Positions 35,201 through 43,461 of a stretch of DNA of 64,000 nucleotides are shown here, piece after piece. Source of the DNA: Sphingomonas kyeonggiensis (GTDB lineage: Bacteria; Pseudomonadota; Alphaproteobacteria; Sphingomonadales; Sphingomonadaceae); assembly GCF_030812785.1 (NCBI RefSeq), contig NZ_JAUSTJ010000002.1, forward strand, positions 868,001 through 932,000, read 5' to 3'. Position 1 is the first letter of the stretch, and each line of letters opens with the position of its first letter. The notes beneath the pieces are model-generated. The model saw nothing but the letters and a program-made list of their open reading frames with translations, did no database searches and was not told the origin of the DNA. The position numbers and the translations under genes are program-made.

Positions 35201-36113
35201 GGGGAGAATGCCCGCCCGGATTAGCCCTCACATAATCGATGAACGCCCGCAGCGGCGCCGGCACCAGCCTTCGCCCCGGATAGTAGAGGAACGGCCCCGG
35301 AAAGCTCTCCCACCAATCCTCCAGCACCGGCACCAGTGCCCCGCTGGCGAAGCTTGGCTTCAGCCAGTCCTCGAACAGGGTCACGATACCACCGCCCGCC
35401 GCCGCGACGTCGAGCAGCATGTCGATCGCGCTGCCCACGGTGACGATCAGCGCCGGCGGCGGCTCGACCACCAGTATCTCGCCGTCCTTCTCGAATTCCC
35501 AGGGGATCAGCCGCCCGCTCTCGAACCGGCCACGCAGGCAGCGATGGTTCAGCAGGTCGCGCGGATGCCCGGGCACCCCATATTCAGCCAGATAGGCGGG
35601 GGAGGCGGCCGCGGCGAAGCGCTGGACGCGCGGGCCGATCGGCACCGCGATCATGTCCTGCTCCAGCCGCTCGTCATAGCGGATGCCGGCGTCGCAGCCC
35701 GCTGCCAGCAGGTCGACGAAATTGTCCTGCGCAACGATCTCGACCTGGATGTCGGGATAGGCAGCAAGGAAGCCCGGCAGGATCGCCGGCAGCACGATCC
35801 GCGCCGCGCCGATCGGCACGTTGAGCTTGAGCGTGCCCGCCGGCCGGTCGCGGAAGATGTTGACCACGTCGAGTGCTGCCGCGACTTCGCCCAGCGCGGG
35901 GGCGAGCCGCTCGATCAGCCGCGCACCCGCCTCGGTCGGCGCAACGCTGCGGGTGGTGCGGTTGAGCAGCCGCACGCCCAGCCGCGCCTCCAGCCTTCGC
36001 ACCGCCTCGCTGAGCCCCGAGGCGCTCGCCCCCGTCGCCCGCGCGGCATCGCGAAAGCCGCCGGCCCGGGCTACGGACAGGAACGCGTTCAACTCGCCAA
36101 GGTCGAGATCCAT
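35154..36113 (-). CDS. LysR-family transcriptional regulator with repeat-encoded C-terminal tail
   Basis: The 319-residue regulator has a LysR winged helix-turn-helix (LGELNAFLSVARAGGFRDAARATGASASGLSEAVRRLEARLGVRLLNRTTRSV, read here as conserved blocks FLSVARAGG, LSEAVRRLE and LLNRTTR) and a periplasmic-binding-like effector domain. It belongs to the group that regulates reductases and is often beside the gene it controls; the aldo-keto reductase gene diverges 98 bp away. The normal domain ends near FIDYVRANPGG; the last ~17 residues (HSPRHPRESGDPSPAPTP) are translated from a REP element. The ATG at 36113 fits the family. Confidence 0.93.
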   Translation of the reverse strand: MDLDLGELNAFLSVARAGGFRDAARATGASASGLSEAVRRLEARLGVRLLNRTTRSVAPTEAGARLIERLAPALGEVAAALDVVNIFRDRPAGTLKLNVPIGAARIVLPAILPGFLAAYPDIQVEIVAQDNFVDLLAAGCDAGIRYDERLEQDMIAVPIGPRVQRFAAAASPAYLAEYGVPGHPRDLLNHRCLRGRFESGRLIPWEFEKDGEILVVEPPPALIVTVGSAIDMLLDVAAAGGGIVTLFEDWLKPSFASGALVPVLEDWWESFPGPFLYYPGRRLVPAPLRAFIDYVRANPGGHSPRHPRESGDPSPAPTP

Positions 36114-36211
36114 TGTTCGAAATTCCGCACAGCCCGTGCAGATTGTGCCCGATTATCGCGCGATGCCGCAAGCCTTAGATAGGCGGCGTGCTTCGAGACT
36201 GGAGAATGACG

Positions 36212-37072
36212 ATGACCGACTTCCCGATGACCTACCAGCTGGGCGACCGCCGCGTGAACCGCGTCGGCTATGGCGCGATGCAGCTTGCCGGCCCGGGCGT
36301 GTTCGGCCCGCCGCGCGACCCCGATCAGGCGCTCGCCGTGCTGCGCGAGGCAGTGGCCTCGGGCGTCAACCACATCGACACCAGCGACTTTTACGGCCCC
36401 CACGTCACCAACAAGCTGATCCGCGAAGCGCTACACCCCTATCCCGACGATCTCGTCATCGTCACCAAGGTCGGTGCCCGCCGCGGCGACGATGCCGCCT
36501 GGCTGCCCGCCTGGAGCCCGGACGAGATCGAGGCGGCGGTGCATGACAACCTCACCAATCTCGGCATCGAGGCGATCGGCGTCGTCAATCTGCGCATCAT
36601 GGGCGACATCCATGCCCCCAGCGAGGGTCCGATCGCCCCGCAGTTCGAGCGGCTGGCGCGGCTGCGCGAGCAGGGGCTGATCCGCCACCTGGGCCTCAGC
36701 AACGCGACGGCGAAGCAGGTCGAGCAAGCGCGTGACATCGCGCCGGTGGTCTGCGTGCAGAACCAGTACAATCTCGCCCATCGCGAGGACGAGGCGCTGC
36801 TCCACACCCTGGCCGAGGCGGGGATCGCCTATGTGCCCTTCTTCCCCTTGGGCGGCTTCTCGCCGATCCAGTCGGGCACGCTCGACGAGGTGGCGAAGGG
36901 TCTCGGCGCCACGCCGATGCAGGTCGCGCTCGCCTGGCTGCTCCAGCGTTCGCCCAACCTGCTGCTGATCCCCGGCACCTCGTCGCTCGGCCATCTGCGT
37001 GAGAACCTGGCGGTGCGCGAGCTGAAGCTGCCGGCCGAGGCGGTGACGGTGCTGGACGGGATTGCCCAATAA
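36212..37072 (+). CDS. Aldo/keto reductase
   Basis: This NADPH-dependent oxidoreductase of 286 residues has the TIM-barrel AKR pattern: GYGAMQLAGPGVFGPPRD, NHIDTSDFYGPHVTNKLIREAL (catalytic Asp and Tyr), VIVTKVGARRG (catalytic Lys), RHLGLSNATAKQVEQA, VVCVQNQYNLAHRE, YVPFFPLGGFSP and LLLIPGTSSLGHLRENL for cofactor binding. It resembles the YajO/Tas-like bacterial reductases; the natural carbonyl substrate is unknown. GGAG lies 7 nt before the ATG at 36212, which is favoured over the ATG at 36206. The divergent LysR gene is the likely regulator. Confidence 0.93.
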   Translation: MTDFPMTYQLGDRRVNRVGYGAMQLAGPGVFGPPRDPDQALAVLREAVASGVNHIDTSDFYGPHVTNKLIREALHPYPDDLVIVTKVGARRGDDAAWLPAWSPDEIEAAVHDNLTNLGIEAIGVVNLRIMGDIHAPSEGPIAPQFERLARLREQGLIRHLGLSNATAKQVEQARDIAPVVCVQNQYNLAHREDEALLHTLAEAGIAYVPFFPLGGFSPIQSGTLDEVAKGLGATPMQVALAWLLQRSPNLLLIPGTSSLGHLRENLAVRELKLPAEAVTVLDGIAQ

Positions 37073-37073
37073 A

Positions 37074-37202
37074 GCTCCCCTCCCTGCAAGGGAGGGGCTG
37101 GGGGTGGGTGGATGACCGCGATACGGCACCTCATTGCGACGCTGTGGCGGTACGTCAGGACGCGACCCACCCCCCAACCCCCTCCCTTGCAGGGAGGGGG
37201 AG
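37074..37202. repeat. Paired palindromic repeat between convergent genes
   Basis: GCTCCCCTCCCTGCAAGGGAGGGGCTGGGGGTGGGT and its near complement ACCCACCCCCCAACCCCCTCCCTTGCAGGGAGGGGGAG stand ~55 bp apart, filling the gap between the aldo-keto reductase and the M14-like gene. It is the same family as the element at 14731-14884. Confidence 0.78.
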
Positions 37203-37203
37203 T

Positions 37204-38115
37204 TTACCGTCCAATGGCCTTCACCTTCGGCGCGCACATCGCGATCGCGCGATCGACCATGAAGCTGAGCCTATCACGCGCCAGAGCCAGCTCGGCCGGG
37301 TCCAGCCCCCGGTCGAGCGTCTCGAAGTTGAGATAAGCGAGCCCGTGCAGCACCGCATAATTGGAGAGCGATCCGTCGCTCGCCACTACGCGCTCCTGCA
37401 CCACGTTGAAGTCGGCCTGCACCATCGCGTCGCGGCAGAAGGCATCCCCCGGCTGGTTGCGGGCAAGATAGGTGGCGAAGGCGACGGTGTCGTCATCGCC
37501 GAAGGGGTATGCCTTCGACACCGACGGGCTCGGGTTCAGCGTGTCGTCGCAATAGCGGATCGAGATGATCCCGCTGCCCTCCGGATCGCCCTTGTTGCAA
37601 CGCGAACCCGCCGTCTCGAAGCCCTTGGCATTGGTGTGCAAGGCGATGATCGGCCAGGCGCCATGGGCAAGATCGGTGAGGATATGATGGGCATAGCCGG
37701 GCAGGGCGGTGTCGAAGTTGCGGTTGGGATCGACCGGTCGGCCGTAATCGACTGCGTTGTTGAGCCGCTTCCCGTCATCACCCGGCGAGATGCCCGAATC
37801 GACCGCGATCAGCACCCCACCATATTTGCGGACCGCGGCGAGGCCCGCCTCGAACCCGGCATTCTCATTGTCGTGGGGCACGAAGAACAGCGGCCCCTTG
37901 GGGTGCCTGGCATTGGCGATCCGCCACAGCCGCCAGCGCGCCCGCTCGTCGCGGAAGGTCAGTTCGGAGACGCGCAGCCCCTGCCACTCGGCCGGATCGC
38001 GGTGCCGGGCGAAGTCGTCGTCCTGCACGGTCAGCGGATCGACCGGCCGCACTGTCACCGCATCGGGCGGCGACGCGCTGAACAGCGCGGCGATGGCAAG
38101 GGTCGCCAGCCGCAT
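37204..38115 (-). CDS. M14-like zinc carboxypeptidase/deacylase family protein
   Basis: The 303-residue protein has an N-terminal signal-like segment (RLATLAIAALFSASPP). It shows the metal and substrate pattern of M14 peptidases: FFVPHDNENAGFE (His81 and Glu84 as zinc ligands, HxxE), DPNRNFDTALPGY (Asn/Arg substrate clamp at ~131-133) and IIALHTNAKGF (His160 as third ligand). Four Cys suggest disulphides in the periplasm. The exact activity (carboxypeptidase, amidase or deacylase) cannot be assigned. Its ATG shares one base with the stop of the upstream serine hydrolase (TGATG), so the two are cotranslated. Confidence 0.72.
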   Translation of the reverse strand: MRLATLAIAALFSASPPDAVTVRPVDPLTVQDDDFARHRDPAEWQGLRVSELTFRDERARWRLWRIANARHPKGPLFFVPHDNENAGFEAGLAAVRKYGGVLIAVDSGISPGDDGKRLNNAVDYGRPVDPNRNFDTALPGYAHHILTDLAHGAWPIIALHTNAKGFETAGSRCNKGDPEGSGIISIRYCDDTLNPSPSVSKAYPFGDDDTVAFATYLARNQPGDAFCRDAMVQADFNVVQERVVASDGSLSNYAVLHGLAYLNFETLDRGLDPAELALARDRLSFMVDRAIAMCAPKVKAIGR

Positions 38116-39521
38116 CAGTCCCTCGGCTGGACCAGGAACTGCTCGAACTTCCCGTCCGTGCCGGGCTCGGCATAGGTGATCGCGATCAGCTTGCGGCCAT
38201 CGGCATAGCCGATCTGATAGTTGCGGTTGACGAACCCGCCGCGCAGCCGCGGCTTGCCGAGCGCAGTGAAGCTCACCGGATCGCCGAGCGGGGCCAGGCT
38301 GGCATGATAGTCCTCGGTCGCCTGCGGCGTGAAATAATAGGCGGCGTCCTCGGTCAGCTTCGAGCGGTCGAGCGTGCCGCCACGCAGCTGGTCGAACACG
38401 ATCTTTGCCAACTGGTCGCGCGCCTCGTCGATGGTCAGCGGCCGCTGCGGCGGCGGGGCTGCCGGTACCAGCAGATCGGTGATCCCGCCGGTGATCGCAT
38501 CCTGCGCCCCGCCGAAATCGGCATTGACCAGCGCGACGACGGCAAAGCGCTTCTGCGGGATGACGAAATTGTCGGAGAGGAAGCCGACCGCCTCGCCGCC
38601 ATGCTCGACCGTGCGGATGCCGTCGCGCCCGCCCAGCGACACGCCCAGGCCGTAACGGGTGTTGGTGCCGTCCTTGAGCAGCACTGGAGTCTCCTGGGTC
38701 GCCCAATCCTCGGCGCTCAGGATCTTGCGGTCGATCCGGGCGATGTCCCACTTCGCCAGGTCGCTGGCCGACATGGCGAGCTCGCCCGCCGCCCACAGCC
38801 AGCCATCCGCCGCCGGCTTGGCGGGGCGCACCGGACCCAGCGCGAAGCGGTGATTGCCCTGCGGGAATCCCTTGCCGACCGCGATGTCCTGGTCGATCGC
38901 GTCGATGCCCAGCGGCTTGAAGATCTTCTTCTGGAGATAGTTGAGCAGCTTCATGCCCGACGCCTTCTCGATGATCATTCCGGCGACGACATAGCCGGTG
39001 TTCGAATATTGCCACGCCGTGCCGGGCTGGAAGTCGAGCGGCTTCTTGGCCCAGCGATCGAGAATCTGCTGCGGCGTGACCGGCGTCGACATCGCCGCGA
39101 AGTCATAGTCCTGCGGCCAATAGTCCTGGATGCCGGCGGTGTGGCTGAGCAGCTGGCGGATGGTGATCTTGTCGGCATCGGTGATGTCCGGCACCCATTT
39201 CGACACCAGGTCGTCGAGGCTGAGCTTGCCCTCGTCCTCGAGCAGCAGGATCGCCGCGGCAGTGAACTGCTTGGAGATCGATGCGATCTGGTACTTCGCC
39301 GCAGGGCTGGTCGCCTTCATGCCCGGGCCCTGGTCGCCATAGGCCCTGGCGAAGACGATCTTGCCGTCCCGCACGATCGCGACCGAGGCGGAAGGCGCCC
39401 CCGAGGACTTGAGCGCGTCGGCGACGATGGTGTCGACCTGGGCGGTCTCGTCGGCGCTCAGCTGCTGTGCGGCGGCTGGGGTGGCGATCAGAAGGGCGGC
39501 GGCAAAAGCGGAACGGAACAT
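38115..39521 (-). CDS. Secreted serine hydrolase, beta-lactamase/class C PBP family
   Basis: The 468-residue protein has a Sec signal (MFRSAFAAALLIATPAAAQ) and the beta-lactamase-family motifs SISK (SxxK nucleophile, in YQIASISKQFTAA), YSN (YxN, in WQYSNTGYVV) and HGG (KTG-equivalent, in RTVEHGGEAVGF). A C-terminal ~110-residue lipocalin-like or DUF3471-type extension follows. Such proteins are usually esterases or D-Ala-D-Ala peptidases/aminopeptidases rather than resistance enzymes. The frame extends far upstream through repeats, but the ATG at 39521 with the signal peptide is clearly the start. It is coupled to the M14-like gene, suggesting joint peptide processing. Confidence 0.92.
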   Translation of the reverse strand: MFRSAFAAALLIATPAAAQQLSADETAQVDTIVADALKSSGAPSASVAIVRDGKIVFARAYGDQGPGMKATSPAAKYQIASISKQFTAAAILLLEDEGKLSLDDLVSKWVPDITDADKITIRQLLSHTAGIQDYWPQDYDFAAMSTPVTPQQILDRWAKKPLDFQPGTAWQYSNTGYVVAGMIIEKASGMKLLNYLQKKIFKPLGIDAIDQDIAVGKGFPQGNHRFALGPVRPAKPAADGWLWAAGELAMSASDLAKWDIARIDRKILSAEDWATQETPVLLKDGTNTRYGLGVSLGGRDGIRTVEHGGEAVGFLSDNFVIPQKRFAVVALVNADFGGAQDAITGGITDLLVPAAPPPQRPLTIDEARDQLAKIVFDQLRGGTLDRSKLTEDAAYYFTPQATEDYHASLAPLGDPVSFTALGKPRLRGGFVNRNYQIGYADGRKLIAITYAEPGTDGKFEQFLVQPRD

Positions 39522-39651
39522 CGGGCCTCCGGAATGGGACGGCGCGAGCTTAGGACAGGGTTTCCGGATCGTCATCCCCTCCGCTCCCACAGCTGTCGTC
39601 CCATCCCTCTTCCGTCTTCTCACTCCCCAGCCGTCATCCCATCCAACAATC
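39522..39651. other. Non-coding leader region upstream of the serine hydrolase
   Basis: This is the first part of a 505-bp gap before the end of rimO. It has several degenerate CGTCATCCC fragments (near 39572, 39598, 39632), which look like decayed REP remnants. The promoter of the serine hydrolase pair must lie in this region, but no clear -35/-10 pair stands out. Confidence 0.5.
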
Positions 39652-39738
39652 GTCATCCCGGCGAAAGCCGGGATCTCGTGCGGCTCTTGTCCAGCGCCTC
39701 GCGCCATCTCCTGAGATCCCGGCTTTCGCCGGGATGAC
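39652..39738. repeat. REPIN-like element (paired REP with conserved spacer), copy 1
   Basis: Arms GTCATCCCGGCGAAAGCCGG-GATCTC and GAGATC-CCGGCTTTCGCCGGGATGAC are perfect complements of 26 bp. The spacer starts with GTGCGGCTC and ends GCGCCATCTCCT; the same spacer words appear inverted in the copies at 49201 and 53079. So these are mobile or once-mobile units, not just chance hairpins. Confidence 0.85.
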
Positions 39739-39762
39739 GGAAATGGTGGCCCGCGGCCGCCG

Positions 39763-39988
39763 CTTGCAATGTAGGATTTCGTCTGTTTGGCTCGCGCAGT
39801 CGGCTCCCGGGCTGGCCGCTCTTTGACGCCGTTGGAAAAATAGGATCCCGGGCATGCAAGCATGTTGCGCGCCGCGCTGCTTGCCACCTCCGCCGTGTGC
39901 GATGTTCGTGACGTTCCGCCCGCGAAAACCCGCCTTTGGCCTGTACTTCCTGTACTTTGGCGAGTCGCGGCGCGCTGCGATGTTGGAA
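39763..39988. repeat. ~226-bp conserved intergenic element, copy 1
   Basis: It shares with 59789-60015 an identical 26-nt opening (begins CTTGCAATGTAGGATTTCGT), then GGCCGCTCT, GGAAA-n-ATAGGATCCC, a GCAA-ATG-TTGCG hairpin core, GCGAAAACCCGC, and TGTACTTC-n-TGT-n-CTTTGGCGAGTCG before a GTTGGAA end. Both copies lie in the same orientation just downstream of the stop codon of a minus-strand gene (here rimO). No start codon with a ribosome site is found, so it is called a non-coding repeat of unknown function. Confidence 0.8.
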
Positions 39989-40027
39989 ACCGGGTGGGCC
40001 GCTCCCGTGGGAACGGCCCGCTGGCGA

Positions 40028-41359
40028 TCAGGCCAGCGGCACCCCGTAGAGATCGTGCTCGTCCGCGTCCTCGATCTCGACCTGGACGATGTCGCCCTGG
40101 CTGAGATGGCCGGCATCGCGCAGGAACACCTCGCCGTCGATCTCCGGCGCATCGGCCTGGCTGCGGCCGGTGGCGCCGCCTTCCTCGCCGACCTCGTCGA
40201 TGATCACCTCGAGCGTGCGGCCGATCTTGGCCTGGAGCTTGGCCGCGCTGATCGCCGCGGTCTTCTCCATGATCCGGGCATAGCGCTCTTCCTTGACCTC
40301 TTCCGGCACCGCGCCGGGCAGGTCGTTGGCAGGAGCCCCCTCGACCGGCTCGAAGCGGAACGCGCCGACCCGGTCGAGCTGGGCCTCGTCGAGCCAGTCG
40401 AGCAGATACTGGAAATCCGCCTCGGTCTCGCCGGGGAAGCCGACCACGAAGGTCGAGCGGATGGTCAGGTCCGGGGCGATCTCGCGCCACTTCTTCAGCC
40501 GCTCGAGCACCTTGGCCTCGTTGGCCGGGCGCTTCATCGAGCGCAGCACCGACGGGCTGGCATGCTGGAACGGGATGTCGAGATAGGGGAGGATTAGCCC
40601 CTCGGCCATCAGCGGGATGACCTGGTCGACATGGGGGTAGGGGTAGACATAGTGCAGTCGCACCCAGGGCGCGATCTTGCCGAGCTCGCGGGCAAGGTCG
40701 GTCATGTGGGGGATGACCTCGCCGCCCTTCCAGGGGCGCGGCTCCTTGCGGATGTCGACGCCATAGGCCGAGGTGTCCTGGCTGATGACCAGCAACTCCT
40801 TGGTGCCCGCCTCGACCAGCTTCTCCGCCTCGCGCAGGATCGCGTCGGGGCGGCGGCTGACCAGGTCGCCGCGCAGCGCCGGGATGATGCAGAAGGCGCA
40901 GCGGTGGTTGCAGCCCTCGGAGATCTTCAGATAGCTGTAGTGGCGCGGGGTGAGCTTCAGCCCCGCATCGGGCACCAGGTTAACGAAGGGCGAGGGCGGC
41001 ATCGGTGCCGCGTCGTGCACCGCGCCGACCACTTCCTCATATTGATGCGCGCCGGTGACCGCGAGCACGTTGGGGAAGCGGGCGCGGATGACCTCGGCTT
41101 CCTTGCCCATGCAGCCGGTGACGATGACGCGGCCATTCTCCGCGATCGCCTCGCCGATCGCCTCGAGCGACTCTTCCTTCGCCGAGTCGAGGAAGCCGCA
41201 GGTGTTGACCAGCACGACGTCGGCCCCGGCATAGTCGGGGGACATCGCATAGCCGTCGCTGCGCAGCTTGGTGAGGATCCGTTCGCTGTCGACCAGGTTC
41301 TTGGGACAGCCGAGCGACACCATGCCCACGCGGGGCGCCTCAGGAATTTTGGTTGCCAT
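40028..41359 (-). CDS. rimO: Ribosomal protein S12 methylthiotransferase
   Basis: RimO is a radical-SAM enzyme that adds a methylthio group to an Asp of ribosomal protein S12. The 443-residue protein has the N-terminal MTTase domain with its [4Fe-4S] Cys ([40 protein letters not shown]), the radical-SAM motif CNHRCAFC in [19 protein letters not shown], and a C-terminal TRAM domain ([20 protein letters not shown]). The start motif [21 protein letters not shown] is diagnostic of RimO rather than MiaB. It stands alone; the ~226-bp element lies just beyond its 3' end. Confidence 0.97.
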   Translation of the reverse strand: MATKIPEAPRVGMVSLGCPKNLVDSERILTKLRSDGYAMSPDYAGADVVLVNTCGFLDSAKEESLEAIGEAIAENGRVIVTGCMGKEAEVIRARFPNVLAVTGAHQYEEVVGAVHDAAPMPPSPFVNLVPDAGLKLTPRHYSYLKISEGCNHRCAFCIIPALRGDLVSRRPDAILREAEKLVEAGTKELLVISQDTSAYGVDIRKEPRPWKGGEVIPHMTDLARELGKIAPWVRLHYVYPYPHVDQVIPLMAEGLILPYLDIPFQHASPSVLRSMKRPANEAKVLERLKKWREIAPDLTIRSTFVVGFPGETEADFQYLLDWLDEAQLDRVGAFRFEPVEGAPANDLPGAVPEEVKEERYARIMEKTAAISAAKLQAKIGRTLEVIIDEVGEEGGATGRSQADAPEIDGEVFLRDAGHLSQGDIVQVEIEDADEHDLYGVPLA

Positions 41360-41447
41360 GATTGGCCGCGCACATAGGCTTTTTCGGCGAAAAAGCTAGT
41401 GAGGGGACCTCCTTGACCTGCAAGCTCAGCTTCTTAGGCTCGGGGTC

Positions 41448-42506
41448 ATGCTCCGCTCGATCCTCAGCACGCTCGCTCTTCTGCTCCTCCCGATGGCCGC
41501 GCAGGCGGCCGACTGGCCGACGAAGGAAGGCAACTTCACCATCCGCGACTTCACCTTCAAGTCGGGCGAGAAGCTGGGCGAGGTGCGGATGCACTACACC
41601 ACGCTCGGCACGCCGCACCGCAATGCGAAGGGTGAGATCGACAATGCCGTGATGGTGCTCCACGGCACGGGCGGATCGGGCAAGAACTTCCTCGTGCCGG
41701 TCTTCGCCGACGAGCTCTACGGCCCGGGCCAGCCGCTCGATATCACCAGGACCTTCGTGATCCTGCCCGACAATATCGGCCATGGCGGCTCGTCCAAGCC
41801 CAGCGACGGGCTGCGCATGGCCTTTCCGCACTATGACTATGACGACATGGTCGCGCTCCAGCACAAGCTGCTGGTCGACGGGCTGGGCGTGAAGAAGCTC
41901 AAGCTGATCCTCGGCACCTCGATGGGCTGCATGCACGCCTTCGTCTGGGGCGAGACCTTCCCCGGTTTCGCCGAGCATCTCGCGCCGTTCGCCTGCAACA
42001 CCGTGGCGCTCGCCGGGCGCAACCGGATGTGGCGCAAGATGGCGATCGACGCGATCCGCGCCGATCCGGCCTGGATGCAGGGCAACTACACCACCCAGCC
42101 GGTCCAGGGCCTGCGCACCGTCGTCGACCTGCTGATCCTCGCCGGTGCCAACCCGATGGCGCTCCAGGCGCAATATCCGACGCGCGAGGCGACCGAGAAG
42201 GCGCTCAATGCCTCCTTCGCCCGGGCGAGCAGGCTCGATGCCAATGACGCGCTCTACTACATCGATTCGTCGCGGAATTATGATCCCTCGCCGGTGCTCG
42301 AGAAGATCACCGTTCCGCTGCTCTGGGTGAATTCGGCGGATGATTTCATCAACCCACCCGAGCTCGGCCTGGCCGAGCAGATGGTCAAGCGCATGCCCCG
42401 CGCGCGCTTCGTGCTGATCCCGGCCTCGGTCGAGACGCGCGGGCACGGCACCCACACCTCGGCGAAGTTCTGGAAGGCCGATCTGGCGAAACTGCTCGCC
42501 GAATAG
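41448..42506 (+). CDS. Secreted MetX-like alpha/beta hydrolase
   Basis: The 352-residue protein has a Sec signal (MLRSILSTLALLLLPMAAQA) and the fold of the homoserine O-acetyltransferase superfamily. It shows LGEVRMHYTTLGTPHRN, VMVLHGTGGSGKNF (oxyanion region), the nucleophile elbow ILGTSMGCMHAF with Ser158, an acid near VNSADDFINPPE and a His in RGHGTHTSAKFW. Because it is exported, methionine synthesis is unlikely; it is better called an alpha/beta-fold hydrolase of unknown substrate. It diverges from rimO across 88 bp and is followed by a DUF1761 gene in the same direction. Confidence 0.88.
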   Translation: MLRSILSTLALLLLPMAAQAADWPTKEGNFTIRDFTFKSGEKLGEVRMHYTTLGTPHRNAKGEIDNAVMVLHGTGGSGKNFLVPVFADELYGPGQPLDITRTFVILPDNIGHGGSSKPSDGLRMAFPHYDYDDMVALQHKLLVDGLGVKKLKLILGTSMGCMHAFVWGETFPGFAEHLAPFACNTVALAGRNRMWRKMAIDAIRADPAWMQGNYTTQPVQGLRTVVDLLILAGANPMALQAQYPTREATEKALNASFARASRLDANDALYYIDSSRNYDPSPVLEKITVPLLWVNSADDFINPPELGLAEQMVKRMPRARFVLIPASVETRGHGTHTSAKFWKADLAKLLAE

Positions 42507-42557
42507 CGGTGACGGGCGTAGCTTCATGCCTCTGCAACTATACAGGGGAGAGGCAAG

Positions 42558-42962
42558 ATGCAGATTCATTGGCTGGCGATCCTCGCCGCGGCGGTGGCGG
42601 GATTCATGGTGGGCGGCATCTGGTACGGGCCGCTGTTCGGCAAGGCGTGGATGCAGGCGCGGGGGCTGAACGAGGAGGAGCTCAAGTCCGGCGCGAACAT
42701 GGGCAAGATCTTCGGCGCCACCTTCGTGCTCAACCTGATCGCGGCCTTCGCGCTCGATCACCTCTACAACACCTATGACACGCCGCTGGGGCTGCACTAT
42801 TCGCTGGTGGTCGCCGGGATCATCGGCGTCGGCTTCATCGCCACCTCGGTCGGCGTCAACTATCTCTTCTCGCGCCTGCCCCGCGCGCTGTTCCTGATCG
42901 ATGCGGGCTACTGGATCGTCATGTATCTGGTGATGGGCGCGATCTTCGGGCTGCTCGTCTGA
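42558..42962 (+). CDS. DUF1761 family membrane protein
   Basis: The 134-residue protein has four hydrophobic helices and the DUF1761 signature in helix 1 and following loop (FMVGGIWYGPLFGKAWMQ), with FVLNLIAAFALDHLY in helix 2 and GIIGVGFIATSVGVNYLFSR in helix 3. The family is widespread and uncharacterised. GGGGAGAGG lies just before the ATG at 42558. It ends 3 bp before the convergent stop of the DUF486 gene. Confidence 0.88.
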   Translation: MQIHWLAILAAAVAGFMVGGIWYGPLFGKAWMQARGLNEEELKSGANMGKIFGATFVLNLIAAFALDHLYNTYDTPLGLHYSLVVAGIIGVGFIATSVGVNYLFSRLPRALFLIDAGYWIVMYLVMGAIFGLLV

Positions 42963-42965
42963 ACG

Positions 42966-43322
42966 TCAGGCGGGCGCCTTGAAGATGAACCAGGCGCCCG
43001 CCGCGATCAGCGCGAAGCCGATCAGGTGGTTGATCGTGATCTTCTGCCCCAGATAGAGGATCGAGAAGCCGACGAAGACGGTGAGGGTGATCACCTCCTG
43101 CATTGCCTTGAGCTGCGCCGCCGAATAGACCGCGCTGCCCCAGCGATTGGCCGGCACCGCCAGGCAATATTCGACCAGCGCGATGCTCCAGCTTGCCAGG
43201 ATGACGAGCAGCAGCGGCGCGCTCTTGAACTTGAGATGCCCGTACCAGGCGATGGTCATGAAGACGTTCGAGCCGATCAGCAGCAGGATCGGCAGGAGGC
43301 GGGCGAAGAGCATCTCTGGCAT
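42966..43322 (-). CDS. DMT-family small membrane protein (DUF486)
   Basis: The 118-residue protein has four helices as in the DUF486/COG3169 group of the drug/metabolite transporter superfamily: LLPILLLIGSNVFMTIAWYGHLKF, VILASWSIALVEYCLAVPANR and TINHLIGFALIAAGAWFIF. These four-helix proteins presumably act as dimers; substrates are unknown. It lies convergent to the DUF1761 gene and divergent from the Sel1-like gene. Confidence 0.9.
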   Translation of the reverse strand: MPEMLFARLLPILLLIGSNVFMTIAWYGHLKFKSAPLLLVILASWSIALVEYCLAVPANRWGSAVYSAAQLKAMQEVITLTVFVGFSILYLGQKITINHLIGFALIAAGAWFIFKAPA

Positions 43323-43447
43323 GGCGCGACCTTGGCGAGGGCATCGTCGGGGTCAAGAGGACCGGGATGTCTCCCACCGGTTTTCATTTACCGGGTTCCG
43401 GAGATCGCATAGCCTGCCGGTGCAAGAACTTGGCGCGAGTGGCAGAA

Positions 43448-43453
43448 GGGAGG
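43448..43453 (+). promoter_or_regulatory. Ribosome-binding site deciding a TTG start
   Basis: GGGAGG stands 8 nt before the TTG at 43462. No ATG or GTG with a comparable site occurs in the frame nearby, so this site defines the start of the Sel1-like gene. Confidence 0.6.
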
Positions 43454-43461
43454 CCTTTGCC

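Noticed and set aside
39763..40020. Possible small protein gene in the ~227-bp element (peptides ending TDEILHCK or QTKSYIA appear in both copies)
   Set aside because: Similarity shows in two frames at once and indels break the frame between copies, so it reflects nucleotide conservation. No start codon with a ribosome site was found.
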